Below, piece by piece: positions 14,930-23,350 of a DNA stretch of 64,000 nt (positions are counted from its first letter, which is position 1; each line of letters opens with the position of its first letter). The notes below the pieces were generated by a model. The model did not search any database, had not been told where the DNA came from, and saw only the letters and a list, made by a program, of their open reading frames with translations. Made by a program: the position numbers and the translations under genes. This DNA is from Streptomyces sp. NBC_00457 (GTDB lineage Bacteria > Actinomycetota > Actinomycetes > Streptomycetales > Streptomycetaceae). Where the stretch lies: positions 8,184,001-8,248,000 of the forward strand of contig NZ_CP107905.1 in assembly GCF_036014015.1 (NCBI RefSeq). The letters are read 5' to 3'.

Positions 14930-15919
14930 CTACGGCACTACCACGATCTTGCGGCCGACCCCCGATGCGAACTGGTCCAGTGCCTCCGGGTACCGGTCCA
15001 GGGGGATGCGGTCGCTGATGAAGATGTCGGGGTTCAGGACGCCCGTTGCGAAGAGTTCTGCCGCGCGTTCGAAGCTGTGGAGGACTGCCATTGAGCCCGT
15101 GATGGTGATCTCCTGGTTGTAGATGCGGTACGGGTCGATCGTCACGCGCGTCGCGTAGTCCGCCACGCCGAACTGCAGGAACGTGCCCGCCTTCGCCACC
15201 CGTTCCAGACCGTCCTGGATCGCCGCAGCGTTGCCGGTGGCGTCGATGACGAGGTCCCAGCCCTGGGGGCGGTCGAGTTCGTCGGGGTTCGCGGCCGAGG
15301 ATGAGACGCCCAGGCGGCGGGCTGTCTCCAAGCGGGTGGGGTTCACATCCACCACGTCGACGCTCGCCGCGCCGGTCCGCTTGGCCAGTTCCAGCATCAT
15401 CAGGCCCATCGTGCCGGAGCCGTAGATGAGGACGTGGGCGCCTAGGCGGGATTGGAGGACGTCGTAGCCACGGACGGCGCAGGACAACGGTTCCACCAGT
15501 GCCGCGTCCTGTGTGCGGACGTGTTCGGGCAGTCGTACGCAATTCGCCACCGGAGCCACCGCGTACTGCGCCGCACCCCCGGCCGTCGTCACGCCGATCG
15601 CCGCCCAGCGTTCGCAGAGGTTGTTGTGGCCCGTGCGGCAGTACCGGCACTCGTAGCAGTAGAGGGATGGGTCCACCGCTACTCGATCGCCTATCGACAG
15701 CTCCGTGACCTGGGTTCCCACCCCGACCACCTCGCCCGCGAACTCGTGGCCGGGCACGATCGGCAGCTTGGGGGCGAACTCGCCCTGGAGGATGTGCAGA
15801 TCCGTTCCGCACAGGCCGCACGCCGCGACCTCGACCACGACATCGCGTGGTCCTGGCGTCGGGTCCGGGACCTCGGCTACGACGGCCTTGCCCACGGACT
15901 CGATGACGGCGGCCTTCAT
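14930..15919 (-). CDS. Zinc-dependent medium-chain alcohol/polyol dehydrogenase
   Basis: A 329-aa MDR enzyme. Its ATG at 15919 overlaps the permease stop by 4 nt (ATGA). The catalytic zinc site is C37 in GLCGTDLH with H58-E59 in PGHEFAGEV. The structural zinc cysteines are C88, C91, C94 and C102 (YCYECRYCRTGHNNLCE). The Rossmann motif is VLIYGSGTMGLMMLELAK. It is closest in style to sorbitol, L-threonine or sugar-alcohol dehydrogenases. It is the last gene of an operon with a DeoR regulator and an ABC importer, so it should oxidise the imported polyol or sugar. The exact substrate is not readable. Confidence 0.88.
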   Translation of the reverse strand: MKAAVIESVGKAVVAEVPDPTPGPRDVVVEVAACGLCGTDLHILQGEFAPKLPIVPGHEFAGEVVGVGTQVTELSIGDRVAVDPSLYCYECRYCRTGHNNLCERWAAIGVTTAGGAAQYAVAPVANCVRLPEHVRTQDAALVEPLSCAVRGYDVLQSRLGAHVLIYGSGTMGLMMLELAKRTGAASVDVVDVNPTRLETARRLGVSSSAANPDELDRPQGWDLVIDATGNAAAIQDGLERVAKAGTFLQFGVADYATRVTIDPYRIYNQEITITGSMAVLHSFERAAELFATGVLNPDIFISDRIPLDRYPEALDQFASGVGRKIVVVP

Positions 15920-16761
15920 TTGACGGCTCCCAACGACAGGCCCTGGACCAGCTTGTCCTGGGCGGCGAACCCCGCGGCGAGCACCGGCAGGGAGATGACG
16001 AGCGACGCGGCGCACACCTTCGCCAGGAACAGGCCCTGGCTGGTGATGAAGCCGGTCAGGAAGACGGGGGCCGTTTCGGCTACGACGCCTGTCAGCACCC
16101 TCGCGAACAGCAGCTCGTTCCAGCTGAAGATGAAGCAGATGAGGGAGGTTGCGGCGATGCCTGGCAGGGCGATGGGGGCCACCACTCGGGCCAGGATCGT
16201 CGGGAGTCGCGCACCGTCCACCCTGGCCGCCTCGATCACCTCCACCGGGATCTCGGAGAGGAAGGACTGCATCATCCAGACCGCGATCGGCAGGTTCATC
16301 GACGTGTAGAGGATGACCAGCAGCCAGACGTTGTCGAGCATGTCCGTGTTCTTGGCGAACAGGTAGATGGGCAGCAGGCCCGCCACCACCGGCAGCATCT
16401 TCGTGGAGAGGAAGAAGAACAGGACGTCCGTCCACTTCTTCACCGGGCGGATCGACAGGGCGTATGCCGCGGGGAGGGCGAGGAGGAGGACGAACAGTGT
16501 CGACGCCACCGATGCCACCGCCGAGTTGATCAGGGACGGCCAGGGGCTCGCGCCGCCGCCCGCTCCGAAGAACTCGCGGTAGCCGTCGAGGGTGAGGGCG
16601 GCCGCGATGGACGGCGGGTTGGTCGCCGCGTCCTCCTCGGAGTGGAAGGACGTCAGCGCCATCCAGGCGATGGGCAGGAAGAAGACGATGCCGGTCAGCC
16701 AGGCCACCAGGCCCAGGCTGATGCCCTTGCGCTTGCGGATGCGTACGGCGATGTCGCTCAT
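15916..16761 (-). CDS. Carbohydrate ABC transporter permease (MalG type)
   Basis: A 281-aa inner-membrane permease with six predicted helices, beginning GLVAWLTGIVFFLPIAWMALTSF. The EAA loop is near residues 185-205 (EVIEAARVDGARLPTILARVVAP), matching the EAA---G contact for the ATPase. It overlaps its neighbours by 4 nt on both sides. The paired MalF-type gene is upstream. No ATPase gene is present; MsiK-type sharing is usual in Streptomyces. Confidence 0.92.
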   Translation of the reverse strand: MSDIAVRIRKRKGISLGLVAWLTGIVFFLPIAWMALTSFHSEEDAATNPPSIAAALTLDGYREFFGAGGGASPWPSLINSAVASVASTLFVLLLALPAAYALSIRPVKKWTDVLFFFLSTKMLPVVAGLLPIYLFAKNTDMLDNVWLLVILYTSMNLPIAVWMMQSFLSEIPVEVIEAARVDGARLPTILARVVAPIALPGIAATSLICFIFSWNELLFARVLTGVVAETAPVFLTGFITSQGLFLAKVCAASLVISLPVLAAGFAAQDKLVQGLSLGAVK

Positions 16762-17696
16762 GCGCGGCCCACCTCCTCGCGGAACAGGGACGACACGACG
16801 CGCAGGGCGAAGGTCGCGATGATGATCGAGCCGATGACCACCAGGACGCCGGCGGCCGAGGCGAGGCCGTTCTCATGGGCCTGGTAGAAGGTCTGGTAGA
16901 CGGTGTAGGGGAGGTTGGCGGTGCCCAGGCCGCCCGATGTGATCGTGAAGACCGCGTCGAAGTTCTGGACGATGTAGATCGAGCCCAGCAGGGCGCCCAG
17001 TTCGAGATAGCGGCGCAGATGCGGGAGCGTCAGGTAGCGGAAGATCTGCCAGTCGCTCGCGCCGTCCACCCGCGCGGCCTCCATCTGCTGCTGGTCGCGG
17101 CTCTGCAGGCCCGCCAGCAGGATCAGCATCATGAACGGGGTCCACTGCCAGACCAGCGCGGCTTCGACGGCTAGGAGCGGGGTGTTGGAGATCCAGTCCG
17201 GCTGTGGGCCGCCGACGTAGTGCAAGAGGCCGTTGAACAGGCCGTATTCGGGGTTGTAGAGGACGTGCTTCCAGAGCAGCGCCGCAGCCACCGGGACGAC
17301 CAGGAAGGGGGCGATCAGCAGGGTGCGGACCAGTCCCCGGCCCTTGAACTTCCGGTCCAGGAGCAGCGCCAGGGCCAGGCCCAGGACCAGGCTGGCCAGC
17401 ACCACGGCCACGGTGAGCAGGATCGTCGTCCATACGGAACGGCGCAGGTCCGGGTCGGTGAGGACTTCGGAGTAGTTGGCGAAGCCGGTGAACTCGCGGG
17501 CGTCGGGGTAGAGCGAGTTCCAGTCGAAGAACGAGATCACCAGCGTGGCCACGAAGGGGAGCTGGGTCACGACGATCATGAAGATCAGGGCGGGGAGGAG
17601 GGGGGCGCGGGTGGCCCAGGCGCGCATGCGTCCCGAGGGGCGCTTCTCGGCGCGGACGGTTGGTGTGGCGATCGGAGCGGTGGTCGTGGCGGTCAT
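16758..17696 (-). CDS. Carbohydrate ABC transporter permease (MalF type)
   Basis: A 312-aa membrane protein. The ATG at 17696 overlaps the stop of the binding-protein gene, giving MTATTTAPIATPTVR and a first helix LLPALIFMIVVTQLPFVATLVISFF. The EAA-type loop MEAARVDGASDWQIFRYLTLPHLRRYL is at residues ~210-235. It should form the translocation pore with the downstream MalG-type protein. The architecture (MalF, MalG, binding protein, zinc dehydrogenase, DeoR) resembles sorbitol/mannitol uptake systems. Confidence 0.92.
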   Translation of the reverse strand: MTATTTAPIATPTVRAEKRPSGRMRAWATRAPLLPALIFMIVVTQLPFVATLVISFFDWNSLYPDAREFTGFANYSEVLTDPDLRRSVWTTILLTVAVVLASLVLGLALALLLDRKFKGRGLVRTLLIAPFLVVPVAAALLWKHVLYNPEYGLFNGLLHYVGGPQPDWISNTPLLAVEAALVWQWTPFMMLILLAGLQSRDQQQMEAARVDGASDWQIFRYLTLPHLRRYLELGALLGSIYIVQNFDAVFTITSGGLGTANLPYTVYQTFYQAHENGLASAAGVLVVIGSIIIATFALRVVSSLFREEVGRA

Positions 17697-19063
17697 CGTC
17701 CCTCGTACTCCTCGGAGATCTTCTCGGCGAGCTGCTGGGACTTGCTCAGGGCCGAGTCGACGGACTGGCGTCCGGCGATGGCCGCGCTGATCTCCTGGGA
17801 GACCTTGGTGCCGAGGTCGGTGAACTCGGGGATGCCGACGAACTGGATGCCGGGTGCCGGGCGCGGCTGCACTCCCGGGTCGTTCGGCTGGGCGCCTTCG
17901 ATGGCTTCCTTCGTCGTCTCCTGGAAGGCGGCGGCCTCCGCGCGGTAGTCGGGGTTCTCGTACGTCGACGCGCGCTTGCCCGCCGGTACGTTCGACCAGC
18001 CGATCTCGTCGCCGACCAGCTGCTCGTACTCCTTGCTGGACGCCCAGGACACGAACTTCCAGGCCTTGTCGGGGTTGCGGGAGGCGTCCTGGATGCCCCA
18101 GGCCCAGGTGTAGAGCCAGCCGGCGGACTCGGTCTTCTCGACCGGCGCGGGCACGTAGCCGACCTTGCCCTTGACCGGGGAGTCGGCGGACTCCAGGGAA
18201 CCGGCCGCGGAGGTGGCGTCGTACCACATGGCGACCTTGCCCTGGGTCATGTTGTTCAGGCACTCGGCGAAGCCGGACTGGGCGGCGCCGGACTCGCCGT
18301 GGTCACGGACCAGGTCGACATAGAACTTCACCGCCTTCTCCCACTCGGGGGAGTCGAGCCGGGCCTTCCAGTCCTTGTCGAACCAGGTGCCGCCGAAGGT
18401 GTTCACGACCGTGGTGAGCGGAGCCATGACCTCGCCCCAGCCCGGCAGGCCGCGCAGACAGATGCCCTTCATGCCGGACTCGGCGCCGTCGGTCTGCGCG
18501 GCGAGGTCCGCCACCTGCTGCCAGGTGGGGTGCGCGGGCATCGTCAGGCCCTGCTTCTCGAAGACGTCCTTGCGGTACATCAGGAAGGACGACTCGCCGT
18601 AGAAGGGCTGGCCGTAGAGCTTGCCGTCCTCGGCGGTCAGGGACTCGCGCATCGGCTTGAGGATGTCCTGCTCGTCGTACGCCGGGTCCTTGGCGACGTA
18701 CGAGTCCATCTCGTGCAGCCAGCCGTTCTTGGCGTAGATCGGTATCTCGTAGTTGGACAGGGTGGCCACGTCGTACTGGCCGGCCTGGTTGGCGAAGTCC
18801 TGGCTGATCTTGTCGCGGACGTCGTTCTCGGGGAGGACGGTGAAGTTGACCTTGATGCCGGTCTCTTTGGTGAAGTGGGCGGCGGTGAGCTTCTGGAGCT
18901 CCACCATCTGGGGGTTGTTCACCATGAGGACGTTGATCGAGTTTCCGCCCGATCCGGCCCCGCCCGCGCCGACCCAGCAGCCGGTGAGCAGCGGGGCGAG
19001 CAGCGTCCCTGCGGCGACCGCGGCGAGTGTGGCTCGCGGCCTCCGACGGCTCTGGGTTCGCAT
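17693..19063 (-). CDS. Extracellular sugar/polyol-binding lipoprotein
   Basis: A 456-aa solute-binding protein. The N-terminus is a lipoprotein signal: RRRPRATLAAVAAGTLLAPL then LLTGC, with lipobox Cys at residue ~29. The mature part has the family start INVLMVNNPQMVELQKL, PIYAKNGWLHEMD, FYGESSFLMYRKDVF and the hinge-side YTWAWGIQDASRNPDKAWKFVSW. It resembles SmoE/mannitol-type binding proteins. CAGGAG precedes ATG 19063. It delivers ligand to the two downstream permeases; its stop overlaps the first permease by 4 nt. Confidence 0.92.
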   Translation of the reverse strand: MRTQSRRRPRATLAAVAAGTLLAPLLTGCWVGAGGAGSGGNSINVLMVNNPQMVELQKLTAAHFTKETGIKVNFTVLPENDVRDKISQDFANQAGQYDVATLSNYEIPIYAKNGWLHEMDSYVAKDPAYDEQDILKPMRESLTAEDGKLYGQPFYGESSFLMYRKDVFEKQGLTMPAHPTWQQVADLAAQTDGAESGMKGICLRGLPGWGEVMAPLTTVVNTFGGTWFDKDWKARLDSPEWEKAVKFYVDLVRDHGESGAAQSGFAECLNNMTQGKVAMWYDATSAAGSLESADSPVKGKVGYVPAPVEKTESAGWLYTWAWGIQDASRNPDKAWKFVSWASSKEYEQLVGDEIGWSNVPAGKRASTYENPDYRAEAAAFQETTKEAIEGAQPNDPGVQPRPAPGIQFVGIPEFTDLGTKVSQEISAAIAGRQSVDSALSKSQQLAEKISEEYEGR

Positions 19064-19138
19064 GGATCGCTCCTGAACATTTGGGGAGATAAGGGGTGTT
19101 GCCGGGCAAGGAGGTGCCCTACAGGGGGGGGTGGATTT

Positions 19139-19909
19139 TCAGACCCGGATGACCTGTGGCCCCAGCAATGAGTAGCGGTGGGCCTCGGCCGTCGGGAGCA
19201 GGGTGCTCGTGACGATCGCCTCCAGTGCGCCGACCTCGGCGAACCGGCAGAAGCTCACCGCCCCGAACTTGGTGTGCACGCCCGCGAACACGGTGCGCCG
19301 GGAGGCGCGCACGGCCTGTGCCTTGACCTCGCTGACCGCGGGGTCGGGGGTGGTCAGACCGTGTTCGCGAGAGATGCCGTTGGCGCCGATGAAGGCGAGG
19401 TCGATGACGAAGCCGGCGAGCATCTTCGTCGTCCAGTGGTCGACGGTGGCCAGGGTGCCGGAGCGGACCCGGCCGCCGAGGAGCAGCACCGAGATGCCCT
19501 CGACCTCGGCGAGCGTGCCCGCGACCGGCAGGGACGCGGTGACCACGGTCAGCGGCCGGTCCCGGGGGAGTGCCTCGGCGATGAGCTGGGGGGTGAACCC
19601 CTCGTCGACGAAGACGGTCTCGGCGTCCCCGAGCAGCTCGGCCGCGGCGACCGCGATGCGTCGCTTCTCGGGGACATGGCTGGTGGCGCGGAAGGCGAGC
19701 GTCGTCTCGAAACCGGCGCTCTCCACGGGATACGCGCCGCCGTGGGTGCGGCGGACCAGTCCGTGGTCCTCCAGGGCGCGCAGATCCCGTCGTACGGTCT
19801 CCTTCGCCACGCCCAGCTCGGCGGCGAGCGCGGTGACATCGACCGAGCCGGAGGCGCGAGCGACGCGGACGATCTCCCGCTGACGCTCTTCCGCGGTCTT
19901 CTCGCCCAT
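19139..19909 (-). CDS. DeoR/GlpR-family transcriptional regulator
   Basis: A 256-aa protein. The N-terminal DeoR helix-turn-helix is at ~8-60: ERQREIVRVARASGSVDVTA, LAAELGVAKETVRRDLRALE, DHGLVRRTHGGAYPVE. The C-terminal sugar-phosphate sensor domain (DeoRC) contains the conserved FVDEGFTPQLIAEAL, LTVVTASLPVAGTL, LLLGGRVR and LAFIGANGISREHGLTTPD. Family members are usually repressors released by a phosphorylated sugar. It is 75 nt upstream of the binding-protein gene on the same strand, so it most likely controls that importer operon. Confidence 0.92.
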   Translation of the reverse strand: MGEKTAEERQREIVRVARASGSVDVTALAAELGVAKETVRRDLRALEDHGLVRRTHGGAYPVESAGFETTLAFRATSHVPEKRRIAVAAAELLGDAETVFVDEGFTPQLIAEALPRDRPLTVVTASLPVAGTLAEVEGISVLLLGGRVRSGTLATVDHWTTKMLAGFVIDLAFIGANGISREHGLTTPDPAVSEVKAQAVRASRRTVFAGVHTKFGAVSFCRFAEVGALEAIVTSTLLPTAEAHRYSLLGPQVIRV

Positions 19910-20128
19910 GACCGACACCTGCCTTCGTACGGTGAGCTCCGTTGCCCGTTCGGGCCCGGTGGGACCCATGGAGGAAGTTCTACAGCGGGCGCGCGACACT
20001 GACCAGGCCTGTTGGGGGCCCGATAATGCCCGTGTGTGCCCGTTCGACTCTACCGGTGCCCGCCTCGGACCAGCACGGCTGTCGAGAAGGGCGTGAGATC
20101 GGGCAGGACCCGTGCCCGGATACGCCGA

Positions 20129-20155
20129 CGGGCGGGCCCGTTCGGTGCCCGCCCG
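20129..20155 (-). terminator. Hairpin terminator downstream of udh
   Basis: CGGGCGGGC (20129-20137) and GCCCGCCCG (20147-20155) form a 9-bp stem with a 9-nt loop, about 55 nt beyond the udh stop. The rest of the 302-bp gap 19910-20211 holds the deoR promoter side and the short direct repeat listed next; no gene is seen. Confidence 0.7.
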
Positions 20156-20177
20156 CCGTAGAAGTGCTCTCGCGTAC

Positions 20178-20204
20178 GTATGAGTGAAGCAAGTATGAGT
20201 GAAG
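20178..20204. repeat. 12-bp direct repeat, 15-bp period
   Basis: GTATGAGTGAAG occurs at 20178-20189 and again at 20193-20204, separated by CAA. It lies just after the udh stop codon. Its role is unknown. Confidence 0.6.
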
Positions 20205-20211
20205 TCGGACG

Positions 20212-21036
20212 TCAGTACGGCCAGATCGGCGGATCGCTGACGAAGTGGCCGCCGAGGTAGGCGTGCGCCACGTTCTCCGGGTCGAGCTCGCCCTGTTCGG
20301 CGATGAGCTTCTCGGCGTACGGCTCGGAGTCGTCCTGCGGTGCGTAGCCAAGGGCCCGCGCGGTGGTCAGGTCCCACCACAGGCGGGTGTTGGCGGAGGA
20401 GCCGTAGACGACGGTGTGGCCGACGTGCTCGGCGGTCAGGGCCGCGTGGAAGAGCCGGGCGCCGTCGGCCGGACTCATCCACACCGAGAGCATGCGCACG
20501 CTGGTCGGCTCGGGGAAGCAGGAGCCGATGCGCACGGAGACGGTCTCCAGGCCGTGCTTGTCCCAGAAGAACTGGGCGAGGTCCTCGCCGAATGACTTGG
20601 ACAGGCCGTAGAAGGTGTCGGGGCGGCGCGGTGTGTCGATCGGGATCAGTGCGCTTGAATCGTGGGGTGCGTCGCCCTGCGGGCGGGGCGTGAAGCCCAC
20701 CGCGTGGTTGGAGGAGGCGAAGGCGATGCGCTCGACGCCCTCCTGGTGGGCCGCCTCGTACAGGTTGTACGTCCCCTCGATGTTCGCCCTGAGGATTTTC
20801 TCGAACGGGGCTTCCAGGGAGATGCCCGCGAGATGGATGATCGCGTCGACGCCCCGGACGGCCTCGCGCAGGGCGCCCTTGTCGGCGAGGTCGGCGACGA
20901 TCGCGTCCGGCTCGCCCTCGATCGGGCGCAGATCGAGCAGGCGGAGTGTGTAGCCGTAGTCCGGGAGCAGGTCCCGCATCAGGGTGCCGAGCCCGCCGGC
21001 GGCGCCGGTGAGCAGAACGATGCGGGGGGCTGGCAT
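20212..21036 (-). CDS. udh: Uronate dehydrogenase
   Basis: A 274-aa extended-SDR enzyme that oxidises D-galacturonate or D-glucuronate with NAD to the aldaro-lactone. The nucleotide motif is TGAAGGLGTLMR (G11-A-A-G14-G-L-G). FASSNHAVGFTPR is typical of uronate dehydrogenases. The catalytic Y143-x3-K147 is in TFYGLSKSFGE, followed by RIGSCFPEPTSVRML. AAGGAGAACCGAGG precedes ATG 21036. It is divergent from kdgD, which acts two steps later. With the secreted pectate lyases and pectinesterase it explains how galacturonate from pectin can enter the oxidative, non-phosphorylated route. A galactarolactone isomerase and a galactarate/glucarate dehydratase are not seen in the window. Confidence 0.9.
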   Translation of the reverse strand: MPAPRIVLLTGAAGGLGTLMRDLLPDYGYTLRLLDLRPIEGEPDAIVADLADKGALREAVRGVDAIIHLAGISLEAPFEKILRANIEGTYNLYEAAHQEGVERIAFASSNHAVGFTPRPQGDAPHDSSALIPIDTPRRPDTFYGLSKSFGEDLAQFFWDKHGLETVSVRIGSCFPEPTSVRMLSVWMSPADGARLFHAALTAEHVGHTVVYGSSANTRLWWDLTTARALGYAPQDDSEPYAEKLIAEQGELDPENVAHAYLGGHFVSDPPIWPY

Positions 21037-21144
21037 CCTCGGTTCTCCTTGAGTTCAGGGGCCGTATGCATGCACGCACGGTATTCACATTCATGGACAA
21101 GCTAGGGATCACCGACCTTGCCCGTCAAGGGTGGCGCAGCCTGC

Positions 21145-21170
21145 GTTCATAAACGTAAACTCTGATCAGA
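21145..21170. promoter_or_regulatory. Candidate operator between udh and kdgD
   Basis: The 203-bp divergent gap contains the perfect palindrome TCTGATCAGA (21161-21170) next to GTTCATAAACGTAAAC (21145-21160), an AT-rich GTT...AAC element. Both stand out from the surrounding GC-rich DNA and could bind one regulator controlling both genes. No regulator can be assigned. Confidence 0.35.
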
Positions 21171-21239
21171 AACCTGCATGCCGTTCTCCTCCTGTGCAAC
21201 CGCCCTCGTTCGCAGCCGTCCTCGTTATAGGGAGCGCCC

Positions 21240-22181
21240 GTGACGCCAGCCCCCCTTGCCGCACGCCTGAGCATCCCCAGCGGGCCGCTGTTCTTCCCCG
21301 TCACCGCCTACGGCCCCGACGGCGCGGTCGACCTGGACGTCTACCGCACCCATGTCCGCCGGGGCGTCGAGGCCGGGGCCGCCGCCGTGTTCGCCTGCTG
21401 CGGCACCGGGGAGTTCCACGCGCTCACGCCGGAGGAGTTCGAGGCCTGTGTGGGCGCGGCCGTCGAGGCGGCCGAGGGGCGCGTCCCGGTCGTCGCGGGC
21501 GCCGGCTACGGCACCGCGCTCGCCGTGCGGTACGCGCGGCTCGCGGCGGCGGCCGGGGCGGACGGGCTGCTCGCCATGCCGCCGTACCTCGTCGTCGCCG
21601 GGCAGGAGGGGCTGCTGCGGCACTACCGGGAGGTGGCGGACGCGACCGCGCTGCCCGTGATCGTCTACCAGCGCGACAACGCCGTGTTCACGCCGGAGAC
21701 GGCCGTCGAACTGGCCCGCACGGACGGGATCATCGGGTTCAAGGACGGGCTCGGCGACCTGGACCTCATGCAGCGCGTCGTGAGCGCCGTCCGCACCGAG
21801 GCCCCCGGCGACTTCCTCTACTTCAACGGACTGCCGACCGCCGAACAGACCCAGCTCGCCTACCGCGGCATCGGCATCACCCTCTACTCCTCCGCCGTGT
21901 TCTGCTTCGTCCCGGAGATCGCCCTCGCCTTCCACCGGGCGCTCGGCTCCGGCGACGACACCACCGCGCACCGGCTGCTTGACGGCTTCTACCGGCCCTT
22001 CGTCGACCTGCGCGCCCAGGGCCGCGGCTACGCCGTCTCGCTGGTCAAGGCGGGCGTACGGCTACGGGGGCTCGACGTCGGTCCGGTACGGTCGCCGCTG
22101 CACGAACCGGCCGGGGAACATGTGAAGGAGCTGGCCGAACTCATCGACAGGGGCTACGAGTTGCTGCAGGAGGATGCGTGA
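21240..22181 (+). CDS. kdgD: 5-dehydro-4-deoxyglucarate dehydratase
   Basis: A 313-aa DHDPS-superfamily TIM barrel. It starts at GTG 21240 with GGGAG upstream. It converts 5-keto-4-deoxyglucarate to alpha-ketoglutarate semialdehyde, CO2 and water. KdgD features are GPLFFPVTAYGPDGAVDLD, FACCGTGEFHALTPEEFE, PPYLVVAGQEGLLRHYR, the Tyr Y143 in VIVYQRDN, the Schiff-base Lys K168 in GIIGFKDGLGD, and YFNGLPTAEQTQLAYRGIG. These separate it from the other DHDPS-like protein at 26.5 kb. It is divergent from udh, and the next gene overlaps its stop by 4 nt (GTGA). Confidence 0.9.
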   Translation: MTPAPLAARLSIPSGPLFFPVTAYGPDGAVDLDVYRTHVRRGVEAGAAAVFACCGTGEFHALTPEEFEACVGAAVEAAEGRVPVVAGAGYGTALAVRYARLAAAAGADGLLAMPPYLVVAGQEGLLRHYREVADATALPVIVYQRDNAVFTPETAVELARTDGIIGFKDGLGDLDLMQRVVSAVRTEAPGDFLYFNGLPTAEQTQLAYRGIGITLYSSAVFCFVPEIALAFHRALGSGDDTTAHRLLDGFYRPFVDLRAQGRGYAVSLVKAGVRLRGLDVGPVRSPLHEPAGEHVKELAELIDRGYELLQEDA

Positions 22182-23350
22182 AGGCGTCGACATTCGCCTA
22201 CCCCTGGGACGTCAACGGCGACCCGGCGGCCCCCGGCCGGATCGCCGCGCTCGGGGTGCGGCAGGTGACGCTCGCCGCCGCCTACCACTCCACCCGCGCC
22301 CTCACCCCCCGCCACCCGCGTCACCGCATCGTCACCGCCGAGCACGCGGCCGTGCTGTATCCCATGGACGACCGGTGGGCCGGGCGGCAGCTGCGCCCGT
22401 ACGCGGCCGGTGACTGGGCCCCGGGCGACGCCTACGGTGAGGCGGCCGCCGCGCTCGCGGACGCCGGCCTGGAGGTGCACACCTGGGTCGTCCTCGCGCA
22501 CAACTCCCGTATGGGCGCCGAGCATCCGGACACCTCGGTCGTCAACGCCTACGGCGACCGCTACCCGTGGGCGCCTTGTATCGCCCAGCCCGACACGCGC
22601 GCGTACCTGATCGACCTGGCCGCCGAGGCGGCGGTACGGCCCGGCGCGCGCGGCACCGAACTGGAGTCCCTCGGCTGGTACGGGCTGCAGCACCTGCACG
22701 CCCACGACAAGACCGGCGGAGTGGGCCTCGGGGACGCCGGGCAGTACCTGATGTCGCTCTGCTTCTGCCCGCACTGCCGCACGGGGTACGGCGAACAGGG
22801 TCTGGACGCCGACGAGTTGGCGGCAGCCGTACGCACCGCGCTGGAGCCCGTGTGGCAGGGCGCCCCCTCCGACGGAGGCTGGGCGGCGATCGAGAAGCTG
22901 CTCGGCGAGACGAACGCGACGGCCACGCGCGCGTGGCGCGACGACACTGCCCGCACGCTCCAGGAGGCCGCGGTCCGAGCCGTGCGCGCGGCCGCTCCCG
23001 ACGGCTTGCAGGTCCTGCTGCACGCCGACCCGGTGTCGTACCACTGCGGTGCGAACGCGGGGGTGGACCCCGAGCACATCCTGTCGGTGGCGGACGGTGT
23101 GGTCGTACCGTGCGCGGGCGGGCCGGGTCTGCTCACGCCCTTCGTGGAGCAGGGCGGTGTGGAGCGGGGGAGTGCTGTCATCGCCGCCAACTTCACCGTC
23201 GTCTCCGGTATGGGCGGCAGCCCGGCCACGCTCTCCGCGGACCTGGCCCGCGCCCGGGAACTCGGGGCGACCGAAATGCGGCTGTATCACGCCGGGTTGG
23301 CATCGGACGGCGACCTGGAGGCGGTGCGCGCCGCACTCACCGCGAGCTGA
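22178..23350 (+). CDS. Uncharacterised TIM-barrel-like protein coupled to kdgD
   Basis: A 390-aa protein that I do not recognise by name. The GTG at 22178 overlaps the kdgD stop. The pattern (YPWDVNGDPAAPGRIAALGVRQVTLAAAYHS, GLEVHTWVVLAHNSRMG, ESLGWYGLQHLHAHDKTG, then LQVLLHADPVSY) resembles a glycoside-hydrolase-like (beta/alpha)8 barrel with alternating strands and Ala-rich helices. A CFCPHC motif near 190-195 could bind a metal. There is no signal peptide, so it is cytoplasmic. Coupling to kdgD suggests work on uronate-derived sugars. The last 64 bp overlap the 3' end of the opposite MFS gene. Confidence 0.8.
   Translation: MKASTFAYPWDVNGDPAAPGRIAALGVRQVTLAAAYHSTRALTPRHPRHRIVTAEHAAVLYPMDDRWAGRQLRPYAAGDWAPGDAYGEAAAALADAGLEVHTWVVLAHNSRMGAEHPDTSVVNAYGDRYPWAPCIAQPDTRAYLIDLAAEAAVRPGARGTELESLGWYGLQHLHAHDKTGGVGLGDAGQYLMSLCFCPHCRTGYGEQGLDADELAAAVRTALEPVWQGAPSDGGWAAIEKLLGETNATATRAWRDDTARTLQEAAVRAVRAAAPDGLQVLLHADPVSYHCGANAGVDPEHILSVADGVVVPCAGGPGLLTPFVEQGGVERGSAVIAANFTVVSGMGGSPATLSADLARARELGATEMRLYHAGLASDGDLEAVRAALTAS

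Noticed and set aside
21240..22181. dapA (lysine pathway) as the identity of the DHDPS-family genes at 21.2 and 26.5 kb
   Set aside because: The first has KdgD-specific motifs (CGTGEFH, YFNGLPTAE) and is paired with udh; the second overlaps a sugar-acid dehydratase gene. Neither lies near lysine genes.
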